From contig DILD01000039.1 in assembly GCA_002424845.1 (NCBI GenBank), forward strand, positions 1 through 31,206: 31,206 bases of DNA. Reading direction: 5' to 3'. The translations under genes were made by a program, and so were the position numbers. The stretch's first letter is position 1; every line of letters starts with the position of its first letter. The notes below the pieces were generated by a model that searched no databases, was not told where the DNA came from, and saw only the letters and a list, made by a program, of their open reading frames with translations. This stretch comes from Thiobacillus denitrificans. Lineage in GTDB: Bacteria; Pseudomonadota; Gammaproteobacteria; Burkholderiales; Thiobacillaceae. Positions 13,744 to 22,500 of this stretch are shown here, piece after piece.

Positions 13744-15464
13744 GCTTCTCGCTCCATGGCATCGGCGTCTCCGGCGGCATCGCCATCGGTTACGCGCATC
13801 TCACTTCGCACACACGGGTCGAAGTGCCGCAGTACATGCTTGACCGCAAGTACATCAAGGAAGAACTGGCGCGCTTCGACGAGGCGATCCTCGCCACGCG
13901 CGTCGAGCTTGAAACCCTGCGCGACCATATCCCGGCCAATGCGCCGGCAGAACTGTCCGCATTTCTCGACATGCATCTGATGTTCCTGGGCGATTCGATG
14001 ATCGCCGAAGAACCCAAGCGCCTGATTCGCGAAACCCAGTGCAACGCCGAATGGGCGCTGGCTCAGCAAATGGAAGCGCTGGTGGCGCGCTTCGAGGAGA
14101 TCGACGACGCCTATCTGCGCAGCCGCCAGGAAGACGTGGTGCAGGTGGTGCAACGCGTACTGAAGTCGCTGACCGGCCACCCCAGCCATCTGCCGCTGGA
14201 TGTCGACTTCGACAGCGAGCGGATTCTGGTGGCGCACGAACTGTCGCCCGCCGACATGGCGATGTTCAAGAGCGTGCACTTCGCCGCCTTCATCACCGAT
14301 CTGGGCGGCTCCACCTCGCACACCGCGATTCTTGCGCGCAGCATGGCAATCCCCTCGATCATGGCGCTGCACAATGCACGCGGCCTGATTCGCGACCACG
14401 ATCTGCTGATCGTCGATGGCCGCGAAGGGGTGGTGATCGTCAATCCGGACGAATCGGTACTGGCCGAATACCGGCTGCGGCAGAACCAGTGGCGCATCGA
14501 CACCGACAAGCTGAAGCGGCTGAAAACCAGCAAGTCGGCCACGCTCGACGGCACCCCGATCGAACTGATGGCGAACATCGAACTGTTGAGCGACATCGAC
14601 GCGGTGAAGGCGTCGGGGGCACACGGGATCGGCCTGTTCCGCAGCGAGTTCCTGTTCCTCAACCGCAGCGACCTGCCGACCGAGGAAGAGCAATACGAAT
14701 CCTACAAAGCCGTGGCCGAGGCGATGGGCGGCAAGCCCGTCACCATCCGCACGCTCGACCTGGGCGCCGACAAACAGGCGCCGTGGGGCCATACCGTGGC
14801 CGACAATCCGGCGCTCGGCCTGCGCGCCATCCGGCTGTGCCTGGCGGAGCCCGGACTGTTCCTCACCCAGTTGCGCGCGATTCTCCGGGCGTCCGCGCAT
14901 GGCCCGGTCCGCATCCTCATCCCCATGCTGGCGAGCTTCATGGAATTGCGCCAGACCTTGCAGCGCATTGACGAAGCCAGGGACTCACTGAGAAAAGACG
15001 GCCTGAAGTTCGATGAGGGCATCCCGGTAGGGGGCATGATCGAGGTGCCTGCGGCTGCGCTTTCGGCCGGGTTCTTCGCCGAGCAACTGGACTTTCTGTC
15101 GATCGGCACCAACGACCTGATCCAGTACACGCTGGCGATCGACCGTGCCGACGACAGTGTGGCCCATCTGTACGACCCGCTTCATCCGGCCGTGCTCGGC
15201 CTCATCCACCACACGATCCGTGCCGGCGCCAAAGCCGGAAAACAGGTTTCGGTATGCGGGGAAATGGCGGGCGATCCGATGCTGACGCGTCTGCTGCTGG
15301 GTCTCGGACTGCGCTCCTTCTCGATGCAGCCCGCCAGCCTGCTTCAGGTCAAGCAACAGGTATTGAAGTCGCATCTGGAGGAGTTGACGACTGCCGCGCC
15401 GCGCCTGCTGAAAAATACCGACCCGGACAAGACGCCCCTGCTGCTGAACCGCCTGAACGCCTAG
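13740..15464 (+). CDS. ptsI: PTS enzyme I (phosphoenolpyruvate-protein phosphotransferase)
   Basis: The protein has 574 residues, the standard EI length. The N-terminal HPr-binding and phosphohistidine domains contain GGSTSHTAILAR (189-200) with active His194. The C-terminal PEP-binding barrel shows GIGLFRSEFLF, LDLGADK, IGTNDLIQYTLAIDRAD and VCGEMAGD with the catalytic cysteine. It autophosphorylates from PEP and passes phosphate to HPr. It overlaps ptsH by ATGA at 13740-13743. A 16-bp perfect palindrome follows the stop, and the dynamin-like gene converges from the right. Confidence 0.97.
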   Translation: MSFSLHGIGVSGGIAIGYAHLTSHTRVEVPQYMLDRKYIKEELARFDEAILATRVELETLRDHIPANAPAELSAFLDMHLMFLGDSMIAEEPKRLIRETQCNAEWALAQQMEALVARFEEIDDAYLRSRQEDVVQVVQRVLKSLTGHPSHLPLDVDFDSERILVAHELSPADMAMFKSVHFAAFITDLGGSTSHTAILARSMAIPSIMALHNARGLIRDHDLLIVDGREGVVIVNPDESVLAEYRLRQNQWRIDTDKLKRLKTSKSATLDGTPIELMANIELLSDIDAVKASGAHGIGLFRSEFLFLNRSDLPTEEEQYESYKAVAEAMGGKPVTIRTLDLGADKQAPWGHTVADNPALGLRAIRLCLAEPGLFLTQLRAILRASAHGPVRILIPMLASFMELRQTLQRIDEARDSLRKDGLKFDEGIPVGGMIEVPAAALSAGFFAEQLDFLSIGTNDLIQYTLAIDRADDSVAHLYDPLHPAVLGLIHHTIRAGAKAGKQVSVCGEMAGDPMLTRLLLGLGLRSFSMQPASLLQVKQQVLKSHLEELTTAAPRLLKNTDPDKTPLLLNRLNA

Positions 15465-15480
15465 CGCATCGGCCGATGCG
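15465..15480. terminator. Palindrome immediately after ptsI
   Basis: CGCATCGGCCGATGCG is a perfect 16-bp palindrome abutting the ptsI stop codon, in the 69-bp gap between two convergent genes. It could form a short stem of 5 pairs with a 6-base loop. No T-tract follows on either strand. Its position suggests a role at transcript ends, but this is only suggestive. Confidence 0.3.
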
Positions 15481-15533
15481 GGCCACGCCGGCGCGCACGA
15501 TCCGCTTGCCGAATGTTGCGGGCCGGGGCAGCG

Positions 15534-17438
15534 TCAGGCGGACAGGGTTTCGGCAATGCGCGTCAGTTCCATCTTGCGATCCCGCAATTCACCCAGCCCC
15601 TGTTTGATCTGCGTCATGCGACTTTGCAGCGCGTCCATGTTTTCCAGAATGTGTCCCAGACTGCTCAGGCGCTGGTCGAGGTACTGCTTGTGTTCGCGGA
15701 TGCGGGTCATGACAGGATCCATCGCAATGCGCAGCCAGCGCTCGGCTTCCATCCGCGCAAGCTTGAAAACCTTGCGTGCCTCCTCGGCCAGTCCGGCATA
15801 AAAGCGCCTGATCATGAAACGCTTTTCCAGCAAAAGATTGGCCGGGTCCTTGCAAAAAGACTCGGTTTCGCGCATCAAGACTTCGAGACGATTGCGATAG
15901 CTGGCCAGATCGAGGCGGGGCACTTCCATTTTCGGCAAACGATGCTGACGATGAAACTGCCTGTAGTCCCGATCCAGCGAGTCCAGCATGTTGCCGGCCA
16001 TGCGGGTCGCCTGCTCGAACTGGGTGGCCATCCGGTTGCTCAGTTCGCGAATGGCACGGGTCAGGCCAACGGTGGTCAGGCTGGCCTCCATTGCCGTTCG
16101 GCCATCCAGAAGAATGGTGTCCAGCGTTTCCTGCGACACATATGACAACAGCTGTTCGCCCTGCCCCTGCACCATGCTGCGCGTGGCCCGGAAGCGCGCC
16201 GCGGTCGCATCGTAACTATCCTTTTCCTGCTGCATGCTGGCGCGCGTCTGTTCGATCAGTTCACGATTCTTGCCCGACAGCTGGGTCAGCTGGGTCAGCT
16301 CGTCGGTGCCGCGCTTCAATCGCGCAACCAGATCCACCCGGCTTTCATTGATCATGGCGTTCACGTCGCGCGTAACCGCGTGATAGAGCATGTCGCGCCG
16401 CGCCGGGATGACCTGATGGGCCAGCAGATATTCCAGCGACTCGATGCCGGAACGCGCGCGTAGCGAAGCATCATCGAGAATGGAGGCCGACAGCGCTTTC
16501 TGCGCCGACACGGTGAACACCCGGCTGCGCGGCAGTTTGAGCACGCGTGCCGTCTCCACGGCCTGATGCTCGATATTGGCCTGCACCTCGGCATCGCTCT
16601 TGAGCTCATCCCACAGCATGTCGATCTTGTTCAGCACGGCCACGTGGTAGTTGGCGTGGCGATGCACATGCCGCTGCCACATTTCAAGATCGGAACGCGT
16701 CACGCCCGTATCCGCCCCCAGCAGGAACAACACGGCATGCGCATTCGGAATCACGGACACGGTGAGTTCAGGCTCGGACCCGAGTGCATTGAGGCCGGGC
16801 GTATCCAGAATCGTCAGTCCGGCCTGCAGCATCGGATGCGGATAATTGACCATGGCATACCGCCAGACCGGCACCTCCACCGTGCCATCGGGCTGCAACT
16901 GGTGGCGCTCGCTGGCATCCCCGCTGTCCCACAAGCCCAGTTCGACAGCCTCCGCCGCGGCCATGGGCCGGGTCTCGGTCAGTTTTTTCAGGCATTCCCG
17001 CAACTGGCGTGGACTGGCGGGGTCGAGCGGCACCTTGCTCCACTCGTTCGGCATGCGTTTGAGTTGCGCCAGCGATTCGCTGCGACGGCGCGTTTCAATG
17101 GGCAGCAGGTCAAGACTGGGCGCCTCCGCCGCATTGGCGAACAGTTCAGTCGGGCACATCGTGGTGCGGCCGGATTCGGACGGGAGTAAGCGCAGGCCGT
17201 GGTCGGCAAAAAACAGGGCATTGATGAGCTCGGTCTTGCCGCGCGAAAACTCGGCGACAAAGGCCACGACCAGCTTGTCATCGCGCAGCTCGGCGACGAC
17301 CTCCATCAAACGCCCGGTGCGCTCGGCGTCTGTCCCGTGCTGGCCATCCAGCCATCGTGCATAGTCGGAAACGGCATTCGCGATATGCGATCGCCGCTCG
17401 CTGAAGCCCGTGACTTCCTGTTCCAGATGGATGCTCAT
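15534..17438 (-). CDS. Dynamin-family large GTPase
   Basis: The protein has 634 residues. The G domain has P-loop AEFSRGKT (62-69, first Gly replaced by Ala), switch TTMCPTE (92-98), G3 DTPGLN (212-217) and G4 NKID (270-273), with a long insertion between G2 and G3. Residues about 370-630 are predicted mainly helical and coiled-coil, like the stalk region of bacterial dynamin-like proteins. These GTPases act on membranes in fission, fusion or stress. Its start overlaps the end of yggU by ATGA (17435-17438), and it is the last gene of a five-gene minus-strand operon. The specific role is unknown. Confidence 0.88.
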   Translation of the reverse strand: MSIHLEQEVTGFSERRSHIANAVSDYARWLDGQHGTDAERTGRLMEVVAELRDDKLVVAFVAEFSRGKTELINALFFADHGLRLLPSESGRTTMCPTELFANAAEAPSLDLLPIETRRRSESLAQLKRMPNEWSKVPLDPASPRQLRECLKKLTETRPMAAAEAVELGLWDSGDASERHQLQPDGTVEVPVWRYAMVNYPHPMLQAGLTILDTPGLNALGSEPELTVSVIPNAHAVLFLLGADTGVTRSDLEMWQRHVHRHANYHVAVLNKIDMLWDELKSDAEVQANIEHQAVETARVLKLPRSRVFTVSAQKALSASILDDASLRARSGIESLEYLLAHQVIPARRDMLYHAVTRDVNAMINESRVDLVARLKRGTDELTQLTQLSGKNRELIEQTRASMQQEKDSYDATAARFRATRSMVQGQGEQLLSYVSQETLDTILLDGRTAMEASLTTVGLTRAIRELSNRMATQFEQATRMAGNMLDSLDRDYRQFHRQHRLPKMEVPRLDLASYRNRLEVLMRETESFCKDPANLLLEKRFMIRRFYAGLAEEARKVFKLARMEAERWLRIAMDPVMTRIREHKQYLDQRLSSLGHILENMDALQSRMTQIKQGLGELRDRKMELTRIAETLSA

Positions 17439-17746
17439 GTTTGAATGTTCTTTTCGATATCGAGCCAGGGTGCATCAACGCCGGACACCAGCACGGATTT
17501 CTGCCTGGAGGTTTCACCACGAACCAGGCGCACCGCGGACCTGGGCACACCCAGTTGCGCGGCCAGCCAGGCCAGCAGGTGAGCATTCGCTTTGTTATCG
17601 ACCGGGGGCGCGGCGATCTTTAATTTCAGTCTGCCGCCATGCTCCCCGACAGCCGCCGTGGTCTTCGCGCCCGGTTGCACATGCAGCTCGAGCAGCCAGC
17701 CGGACCCGTCGCGTCGCACCCAGACCGGAGGATCAGAGTGAGCCAA
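17435..17746 (-). CDS. yggU: DUF167 / YggU family protein
   Basis: This is a small 103-residue protein. It has LELHVQPGAKTTAAVGEHGGRLKLKIAAPPVDNKANAHLL split around residues 19-58, then LGVPRSAVRLVRGETSRQKSVLV, all typical of the DUF167 fold. The function is unknown. A TTG start at 17746 is inferred; on the minus strand GGAG lies about 10 bases upstream and the start overlaps the yggT end by 14 bases. In proteobacteria yggU commonly follows yggT, as here. Confidence 0.88.
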   Translation of the reverse strand: MAHSDPPVWVRRDGSGWLLELHVQPGAKTTAAVGEHGGRLKLKIAAPPVDNKANAHLLAWLAAQLGVPRSAVRLVRGETSRQKSVLVSGVDAPWLDIEKNIQT

Positions 17747-18308
17747 GCAGCGCCCGCTCCAGTGCGAATACCGGCACCATCAGCACCAGCTGGCACAGAA
17801 TGAACAGCACCAGCGGCGTCAGGTCGACGTTGGCGACCATCGGCACGATGCGCCGCAGCGGCCGCAGGAAGGGCTCGGACAACTCGTAGACCACCGGCAT
17901 CAGCGGGGAATCGCTGTTGACCCAGGACAAAACCGCACGCACCAGCGTGAGGCCGATGATCAGATAAACCGCCAGTCCAAGCAGACGAACCGCCGCCAGG
18001 CCAAGCATCACCGGCCATACCCCGGCGCCCGCCAGGGCAAAGGGAAAGCTGTTCAGCCAGTAGCCCGCGACGACCACGACCAGCTCCACCAGCAGCGCCA
18101 GCAACAGGCAAGCCAGATCAAGACCGAACAGGCCCGGCACCATCCGGCGCAGGGGCTTCACCGCAAAATCGGTGATCGCGACGATGAACTGGGCAAACGG
18201 GTTGCGAAACGGCACCCGGAAAAGCTGCATCATGAAGCGCAGCAACACCGCGATCACGAACAGGTTGCCCAGCGTCTGGATCAGGAAAGCCAATGCGCTG
18301 GAAATCAT
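17733..18308 (-). CDS. yggT: YggT family integral membrane protein
   Basis: The protein has 191 residues in two YggT repeats, each a pair of hydrophobic segments around a motif: RVPFRNPFAQFIVAITDFAVKPLRR (31-55) and a second with ELSEPFLRPLRRIVPMVANVDLTPL (about 142-166). It is an inner-membrane protein with roles proposed in osmotic tolerance or cell-division-related processes in other species. It overlaps proC by ATGA (18305-18308) and yggU by 14 bases. Confidence 0.93.
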   Translation of the reverse strand: MISSALAFLIQTLGNLFVIAVLLRFMMQLFRVPFRNPFAQFIVAITDFAVKPLRRMVPGLFGLDLACLLLALLVELVVVVAGYWLNSFPFALAGAGVWPVMLGLAAVRLLGLAVYLIIGLTLVRAVLSWVNSDSPLMPVVYELSEPFLRPLRRIVPMVANVDLTPLVLFILCQLVLMVPVFALERALLGSL

Positions 18309-19120
18309 GCGAGTCGTCCCAGTTCATCACCCAGTTCGGCACTGCGGCGGCTGGCCGCTTCCACCGCCTGTCCGATGGCGGCCTGAACCGACGCCGCCTC
18401 CAGGGCCGCGATGCCGCGCTCGGTTGTGCCGCCTTTGGACGTCACGCGCTGCTGCAGCACGGCGGGCTCCTCACCGGATTCCAGCGCCAGCTTGGCTGCG
18501 CCAAAGAAGGTCTGAAGCGCCAATCGGCGTGCGGTCTCTTCGGTCAGCCCCTGCGCCACGGCTGCCGCTTCCAGCGCCCCGATACAATAAAACACATAAG
18601 CCGGGCCGCTGCCGGACACCGCCGTAACCGCATCCAGCTGGGGTTCATCCGCCACCCACACCACCCCGCCGACGGCACGCAGCACCGCCTCGGCCTGTGA
18701 GCGCGCCTCCTGGCTGACGGCAGGCGGCGCATACAGCCCCGCGATTCCGGCCTGAACCAGTGCGGGAGTATTGGGCATGGCACGCACAATCCGCGCGTGC
18801 CCGCCCAGCCAGCGAGCCAGATCGGCCACCCGCACACCGGCGGCGATCGATACCACCAGATGCCCGGCGAGACGCGAGGCCAGCGACGCGGCAACCAGCG
18901 GCATGGATTGCGGCTTCACCGCCAGCACGATCAGGTCGTGCAGGCGCGCCTGCGACAAATCCGAATGCACCACCACGCCGAAGCGGGCGGACAACTGCGC
19001 CCGGGCGTCGGCATTGATTTCCACCACCTCGATATCGGTGGGCGAAGTGCCGCTGGCAACCAGCCCGCCGATGATGGCCGCAGCCATGTTGCCGCCCCCG
19101 ATAAAACTGACCTTATGCAT
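18305..19120 (-). CDS. proC: Pyrroline-5-carboxylate reductase
   Basis: This 271-residue enzyme makes the last step of proline synthesis, NAD(P)H-dependent reduction of P5C. The N-terminal Rossmann motif IGGGNMAAAIIGGL (7-20), AVKPQ (about 67-71), and the C-terminal signature SGSGPAYVFYCIGALEAAAV with TSKGGTTERGI are visible. The ATG at 19120 is chosen because MHKVSFIGGGNMA fits the family; a longer in-frame extension would run deep into yggS. It overlaps yggS by 8 bases, a conserved pairing linked to PLP and amino-acid homeostasis. Confidence 0.97.
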   Translation of the reverse strand: MHKVSFIGGGNMAAAIIGGLVASGTSPTDIEVVEINADARAQLSARFGVVVHSDLSQARLHDLIVLAVKPQSMPLVAASLASRLAGHLVVSIAAGVRVADLARWLGGHARIVRAMPNTPALVQAGIAGLYAPPAVSQEARSQAEAVLRAVGGVVWVADEPQLDAVTAVSGSGPAYVFYCIGALEAAAVAQGLTEETARRLALQTFFGAAKLALESGEEPAVLQQRVTSKGGTTERGIAALEAASVQAAIGQAVEAASRRSAELGDELGRLA

Positions 19121-19847
19121 GTTTTGTCCTCTCTCCAAAGAGCGCGGTACCGATCCGCACGATGGTCGCACCTTCCAGAATCGCCGCTTCCAGATCGGCC
19201 GACATGCCCATCGACAGGGTGTCGAGCGCATGGCCGCGCGCGCGCAGCGCATCGAATTGCGTACGCACCTGCCGAAAAGCCGCGCGTTGCGCGTCAACGT
19301 CCGGCGCAGGCGCCGGAATCGCCATCAAGCCCCGCAGTTTCAGTCCGGGCAAACCCGAAATGGATTCGGCCAGCGCGGGCAGTTCAGCCGGCGCCACGCC
19401 GCCCTTGCTCGCTTCACCGCTGACATTCACCTCAATGCAGACCTGCAGCGGCGGCAGGCTGGCCGGGCGCTGGGCCGACAGCCGCTCCGCTATCTTCAGG
19501 CGATCGATGCTGTGCACCCAGCTGAAATGCTCGGCAATCGAGCGCGTCTTGTTGCTCTGGATCGGCCCGATGAAATGCCATTCCAGCGGCAGATCGTGCA
19601 AGGCCGATTGCTTGTCCAGGGCCTCCTGCAGGTAGTTTTCGCCGAATGCCTGCTGGCCGGCTTCCGCCAGCGCACGCACCGCCGCCCCGCCGAAGGTTTT
19701 GCTCACCGCCAGCAAGTGCACCTCCGCCGCATCACGTCCCGCCTCGGCAGCAGCCCGCGCGATCCGCCCCCGTACGGCGTTCAGGCGCACAATCGGGGTG
19801 ACGCCCTCACTGGATTCAAGTTCGCGGGATTTCGGTTCGATATCCAT
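19113..19847 (-). CDS. yggS: YggS/PLPBP pyridoxal-phosphate homeostasis protein
   Basis: The protein has 244 residues and forms an alanine-racemase-like barrel that binds PLP but is not known as an enzyme. The PLP lysine is K50 in LLAVSKTF; other motifs are FGENYLQEA (about 73-81), WHFIGPIQSNK (about 89-99), VNVSGEASKGG, and LSMGMSADLEAAI with IGTALFGER near the C-terminus. It is the first gene of the minus-strand operon and diverges from pilT, with 48 bases between starts; yggS next to pilT is a common proteobacterial arrangement. The first 15 residues are variable, so a later start is possible. Confidence 0.96.
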   Translation of the reverse strand: MDIEPKSRELESSEGVTPIVRLNAVRGRIARAAAEAGRDAAEVHLLAVSKTFGGAAVRALAEAGQQAFGENYLQEALDKQSALHDLPLEWHFIGPIQSNKTRSIAEHFSWVHSIDRLKIAERLSAQRPASLPPLQVCIEVNVSGEASKGGVAPAELPALAESISGLPGLKLRGLMAIPAPAPDVDAQRAAFRQVRTQFDALRARGHALDTLSMGMSADLEAAILEGATIVRIGTALFGERTKHA

Positions 19848-19895
19848 AAGCGTTTATTATCTGTCAAACCCGACCTATTCCTGAACGAGGCAAAC

Positions 19896-20939
19896 GTGGA
19901 TATTTCTGAGCTGCTGGCTTTCTCCGTCAAAAACAAGGCGTCCGACCTTCACCTCTCCGCAGGCCTGCCGCCCATGATCCGGGTGCACGGCGATGTGCGC
20001 CGCATCAACCTGCCGCCGCTGGAGCACAAAGATGTGCACACCATGATTTATGACATCATGAACGACGGCCAGCGCAAGCACTACGAGGAAAACCTCGAAC
20101 TGGACTTCTCATTCGAGATTCCCGGCCTGGCCCGCTTCCGCGTCAATGCCTTCGTGCAGAACCGGGGCGCTGCCGCGGTGCTGCGGACCATTCCGTCGAA
20201 GATTCTCACGCTCGAAGAGCTCAAGTGCCCCAAGATTTTCGAGGAGCTGGCGGACCAGCCGCGCGGCGTGGTGCTGGTGACCGGGCCGACCGGCTCAGGC
20301 AAATCGACCACGCTGGCTGCAATGGTCAACCACAAGAACGAGAACGAGTACGGCCACATCCTGACCGTCGAGGATCCGATCGAATTCGTGCATGATTCAA
20401 AGAAATGCCTGATCAACCAGCGCGAGGTCGGCCCGCACACCCTGTCATTCAACAATGCGCTCCGGTCCGCGCTGCGCGAAGACCCGGACGTGATCCTGGT
20501 CGGCGAGATGCGCGACCTTGAAACCATCCGCCTCGCGCTCTCCGCGGCCGAGACCGGCCACCTGGTGTTCGGCACGCTGCATACCTCGTCGGCGGCCAAG
20601 ACCATCGACCGTATCATCGACGTCTTCCCTGCCGCGGAAAAGGAAATGGTCCGGTCGATGCTGTCGGAATCGCTCAAGGCGGTGATCTCGCAAACGCTGC
20701 TCAAGACCAAGGACGGCTCGGGCCGCGTCGCCGCGCACGAGATCATGGTCGGCACACCGGCCATTCGAAACCTGATCCGGGAAGCCAAGGTGGCGCAGAT
20801 GTATTCGGCCATCCAGACCGGTCAGCAACACGGCATGCAAACGCTGGACCAGAACCTGCAGGAACTGGTTCGCCGCAACATCGTCTCGCCGGCCGAAGCG
20901 CGCAGCAAGGCTGCGAACAAAGATATTTTTGCCGGGTAA
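19896..20939 (+). CDS. pilT: Type IV pilus retraction ATPase PilT
   Basis: The 347-residue secretion ATPase powers pilus retraction and twitching. It begins MDISELLAFSVKNKASDLHLS from a GTG at 19896; GAGG at 19887-19890 is 5 bases upstream. Walker A GPTGSGKST is at 130-138, the Walker B region VILVGEMRD at 199-207, the His box TGHLVFGTLHT at 220-230, and the PilT-specific AIRNLIRE at 289-296. It is divergent from yggS, and pilU follows 90 bases later. Longer upstream readings in this frame are antisense to yggS and are not credible. Confidence 0.97.
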   Translation: MDISELLAFSVKNKASDLHLSAGLPPMIRVHGDVRRINLPPLEHKDVHTMIYDIMNDGQRKHYEENLELDFSFEIPGLARFRVNAFVQNRGAAAVLRTIPSKILTLEELKCPKIFEELADQPRGVVLVTGPTGSGKSTTLAAMVNHKNENEYGHILTVEDPIEFVHDSKKCLINQREVGPHTLSFNNALRSALREDPDVILVGEMRDLETIRLALSAAETGHLVFGTLHTSSAAKTIDRIIDVFPAAEKEMVRSMLSESLKAVISQTLLKTKDGSGRVAAHEIMVGTPAIRNLIREAKVAQMYSAIQTGQQHGMQTLDQNLQELVRRNIVSPAEARSKAANKDIFAG

Positions 20940-20986
20940 AATACCCCGCTCTTCGCGCACCGGGCAATGGGTATTCGCCGCGGCGT

Positions 20987-21002
20987 GTCCGGGTTTCCGG
21001 AC
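20987..21002 (+). other. Short hairpin in the pilT-pilU gap
   Basis: GTCCGG-GTTT-CCGGAC forms a 6-bp stem with a 4-base loop, 47 bases after pilT and 28 bases before pilU. It may modulate read-through between the two motor genes or be incidental. Confidence 0.3.
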
Positions 21003-21029
21003 GAAGCGCCCTGTTTGACGAGGTAAAGA

Positions 21030-22166
21030 ATGGAACGAGACGAAGGCTTAAAATTCATGCACCAGCTTCTGGCCATGATGGTCCAGAAAAAAGGCTCAGA
21101 CCTGTTCATCACCGCCGGCTACCCGCCGGCGATGAAGATCGACGGCAAAATGATGCCGGTGACCTCCCAGCAGCTGACTCCGCAGCACACCGCCGATTTG
21201 TGTCGCGCCGTGATGAACGACAAACAGGCGGCTGAATTCGAAAGAACCAAGGAATGCAACTTCGCCATCAACCCGACAGGCATCGGTCGCTTCCGCGTCA
21301 ACGTTTTCATGCAGCAGGCCCGCGCCGGCATGATCCTGCGGACCATCAACGTCACCATCCCCAATTTCGAGGATCTCAGCCTGCCCCCCATCCTGAAGGA
21401 TGTCGTCATGGAAAAGCGCGGGCTGGTGCTGTTCGTTGGCGGAACGGGCTCGGGTAAATCGACCTCCATGGCCGCCATGATCGGTTATCGCAACATCAAT
21501 AGCCACGGCCACATCATCACCATCGAGGATCCGGTCGAGTACGTGCATGAGCACAAGAACTGCATCGTCACCCAGCGTGAAGTGGGCGTCGATACCGATT
21601 CGTGGGAAGCCGCGCTGAAGAACACCCTGCGCCAGGCGCCCGACGTGATTCTCATCGGTGAAATCCGGGACAGGGATGTCATGGAACACGCCATCGCCTT
21701 CGCCGAAACCGGCCACCTGGCCATGGGCACGCTGCACGCCAACAACTCCAACCAGGCGCTCGACCGCATCATCAACTTCTTCCCGGAAGAGCGTCGCCCG
21801 CAGTTGCTGATGGATCTCTCGCTCAACCTCAAGGCCATCGTTTCGCAGCGCCTGATCCCGCTCAAGGAAGGCAAGGGACGGAGGGCCGCAATTGAAATCA
21901 TGCTGAACTCGCCGCTGATTTCCGACCTCATCTTCAAGGGCGATGTACACGAGATCAAGGAGATCATGAAGAAGTCTCGCGAGATGGGCATGCAGACCTT
22001 CGACCAGGCATTGTTCGACCTCTACGAACAGGGCCAGATCAGCTACGAGGATGCACTGCGCTTCGCCGACTCCATGAACGAGGTGCGCCTGCAGATCAAA
22101 CTGCACGGCCAGGAATCCAAGGATCGCGACATGACGGCGGGGCTGGATCACCTCGACATCGTCTGA
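21030..22166 (+). CDS. pilU: PilT/PilU-family type IV pilus ATPase
   Basis: The protein has 378 residues, longer than PilT and with the C-terminal extension typical of PilU. Walker A is GGTGSGKST (about 136-144). TIEDPVEYVHEHK, VILIGEIRDRDVMEHAI and ETGHLAMGTLHANN follow; the Glu-Ile-Arg-Asp variant instead of GEMRD is usual for PilU. PilU assists PilT in retraction against load and depends on PilT. GAGG at 21020-21023 is 6 bases before the ATG. The tail from about residue 350 (LQIKLHGQESKDRDMTAG) is polar. Confidence 0.95.
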   Translation: MERDEGLKFMHQLLAMMVQKKGSDLFITAGYPPAMKIDGKMMPVTSQQLTPQHTADLCRAVMNDKQAAEFERTKECNFAINPTGIGRFRVNVFMQQARAGMILRTINVTIPNFEDLSLPPILKDVVMEKRGLVLFVGGTGSGKSTSMAAMIGYRNINSHGHIITIEDPVEYVHEHKNCIVTQREVGVDTDSWEAALKNTLRQAPDVILIGEIRDRDVMEHAIAFAETGHLAMGTLHANNSNQALDRIINFFPEERRPQLLMDLSLNLKAIVSQRLIPLKEGKGRRAAIEIMLNSPLISDLIFKGDVHEIKEIMKKSREMGMQTFDQALFDLYEQGQISYEDALRFADSMNEVRLQIKLHGQESKDRDMTAGLDHLDIV

Positions 22167-22172
22167 TCCGGC

Positions 22173-22442
22173 TTATTCGGGGTTGATGACGGCTGTCACG
22201 TCCAGCCCATGATTGCCCGGCAGCGCCTTGATGGCCTCGGCAGCGGCTTTCAGGGCCGCTTCCTCACCCCCGGTTTTCACCATCAGATGCTCGTCGTCCG
22301 GCATGGGTGCGCCGATCGACATCGGAATGATCGAGGCCTTGCCGCTGCCGGACGCGCCAAAGTCAGCCACCAGGTAATAGCTGCGATAAACCTCGGCGCC
22401 ATCGCTGAGCGTGCCGGCGAGACGAATCGATGCGGTCATCAT
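22173..22442 (-). CDS. Small uncharacterised protein
   Basis: The reading frame gives 89 residues from ATG 22442 (a second ATG follows at 22439): MMTASIRLAGTLSDGAEVYRSYYLVADFG near the start and GGEEAALKAAAEAIKALPGNHGLDVTAVINPE at the end. No membrane segment or signal peptide is seen. It lies 58 bases after rlmL on the same strand and converges with pilU 6 bases away. A frame extending upstream to 22547 would overlap rlmL, and its sequence there (many Arg and Pro) looks like shadow coding. I do not recognise the family. Confidence 0.6.
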   Translation of the reverse strand: MMTASIRLAGTLSDGAEVYRSYYLVADFGASGSGKASIIPMSIGAPMPDDEHLMVKTGGEEAALKAAAEAIKALPGNHGLDVTAVINPE

Positions 22443-22500
22443 GTCGGGGCACGCCTCAGAAAGACATCCAGGAAACCCGCCCGCCGCATGCGGGTTCCGT

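Noticed and set aside
13071..14900. 609-codon antisense frame across PTS IIA, ptsH and ptsI
   Set aside because: It has no family resemblance; the plus-strand genes are unmistakable.
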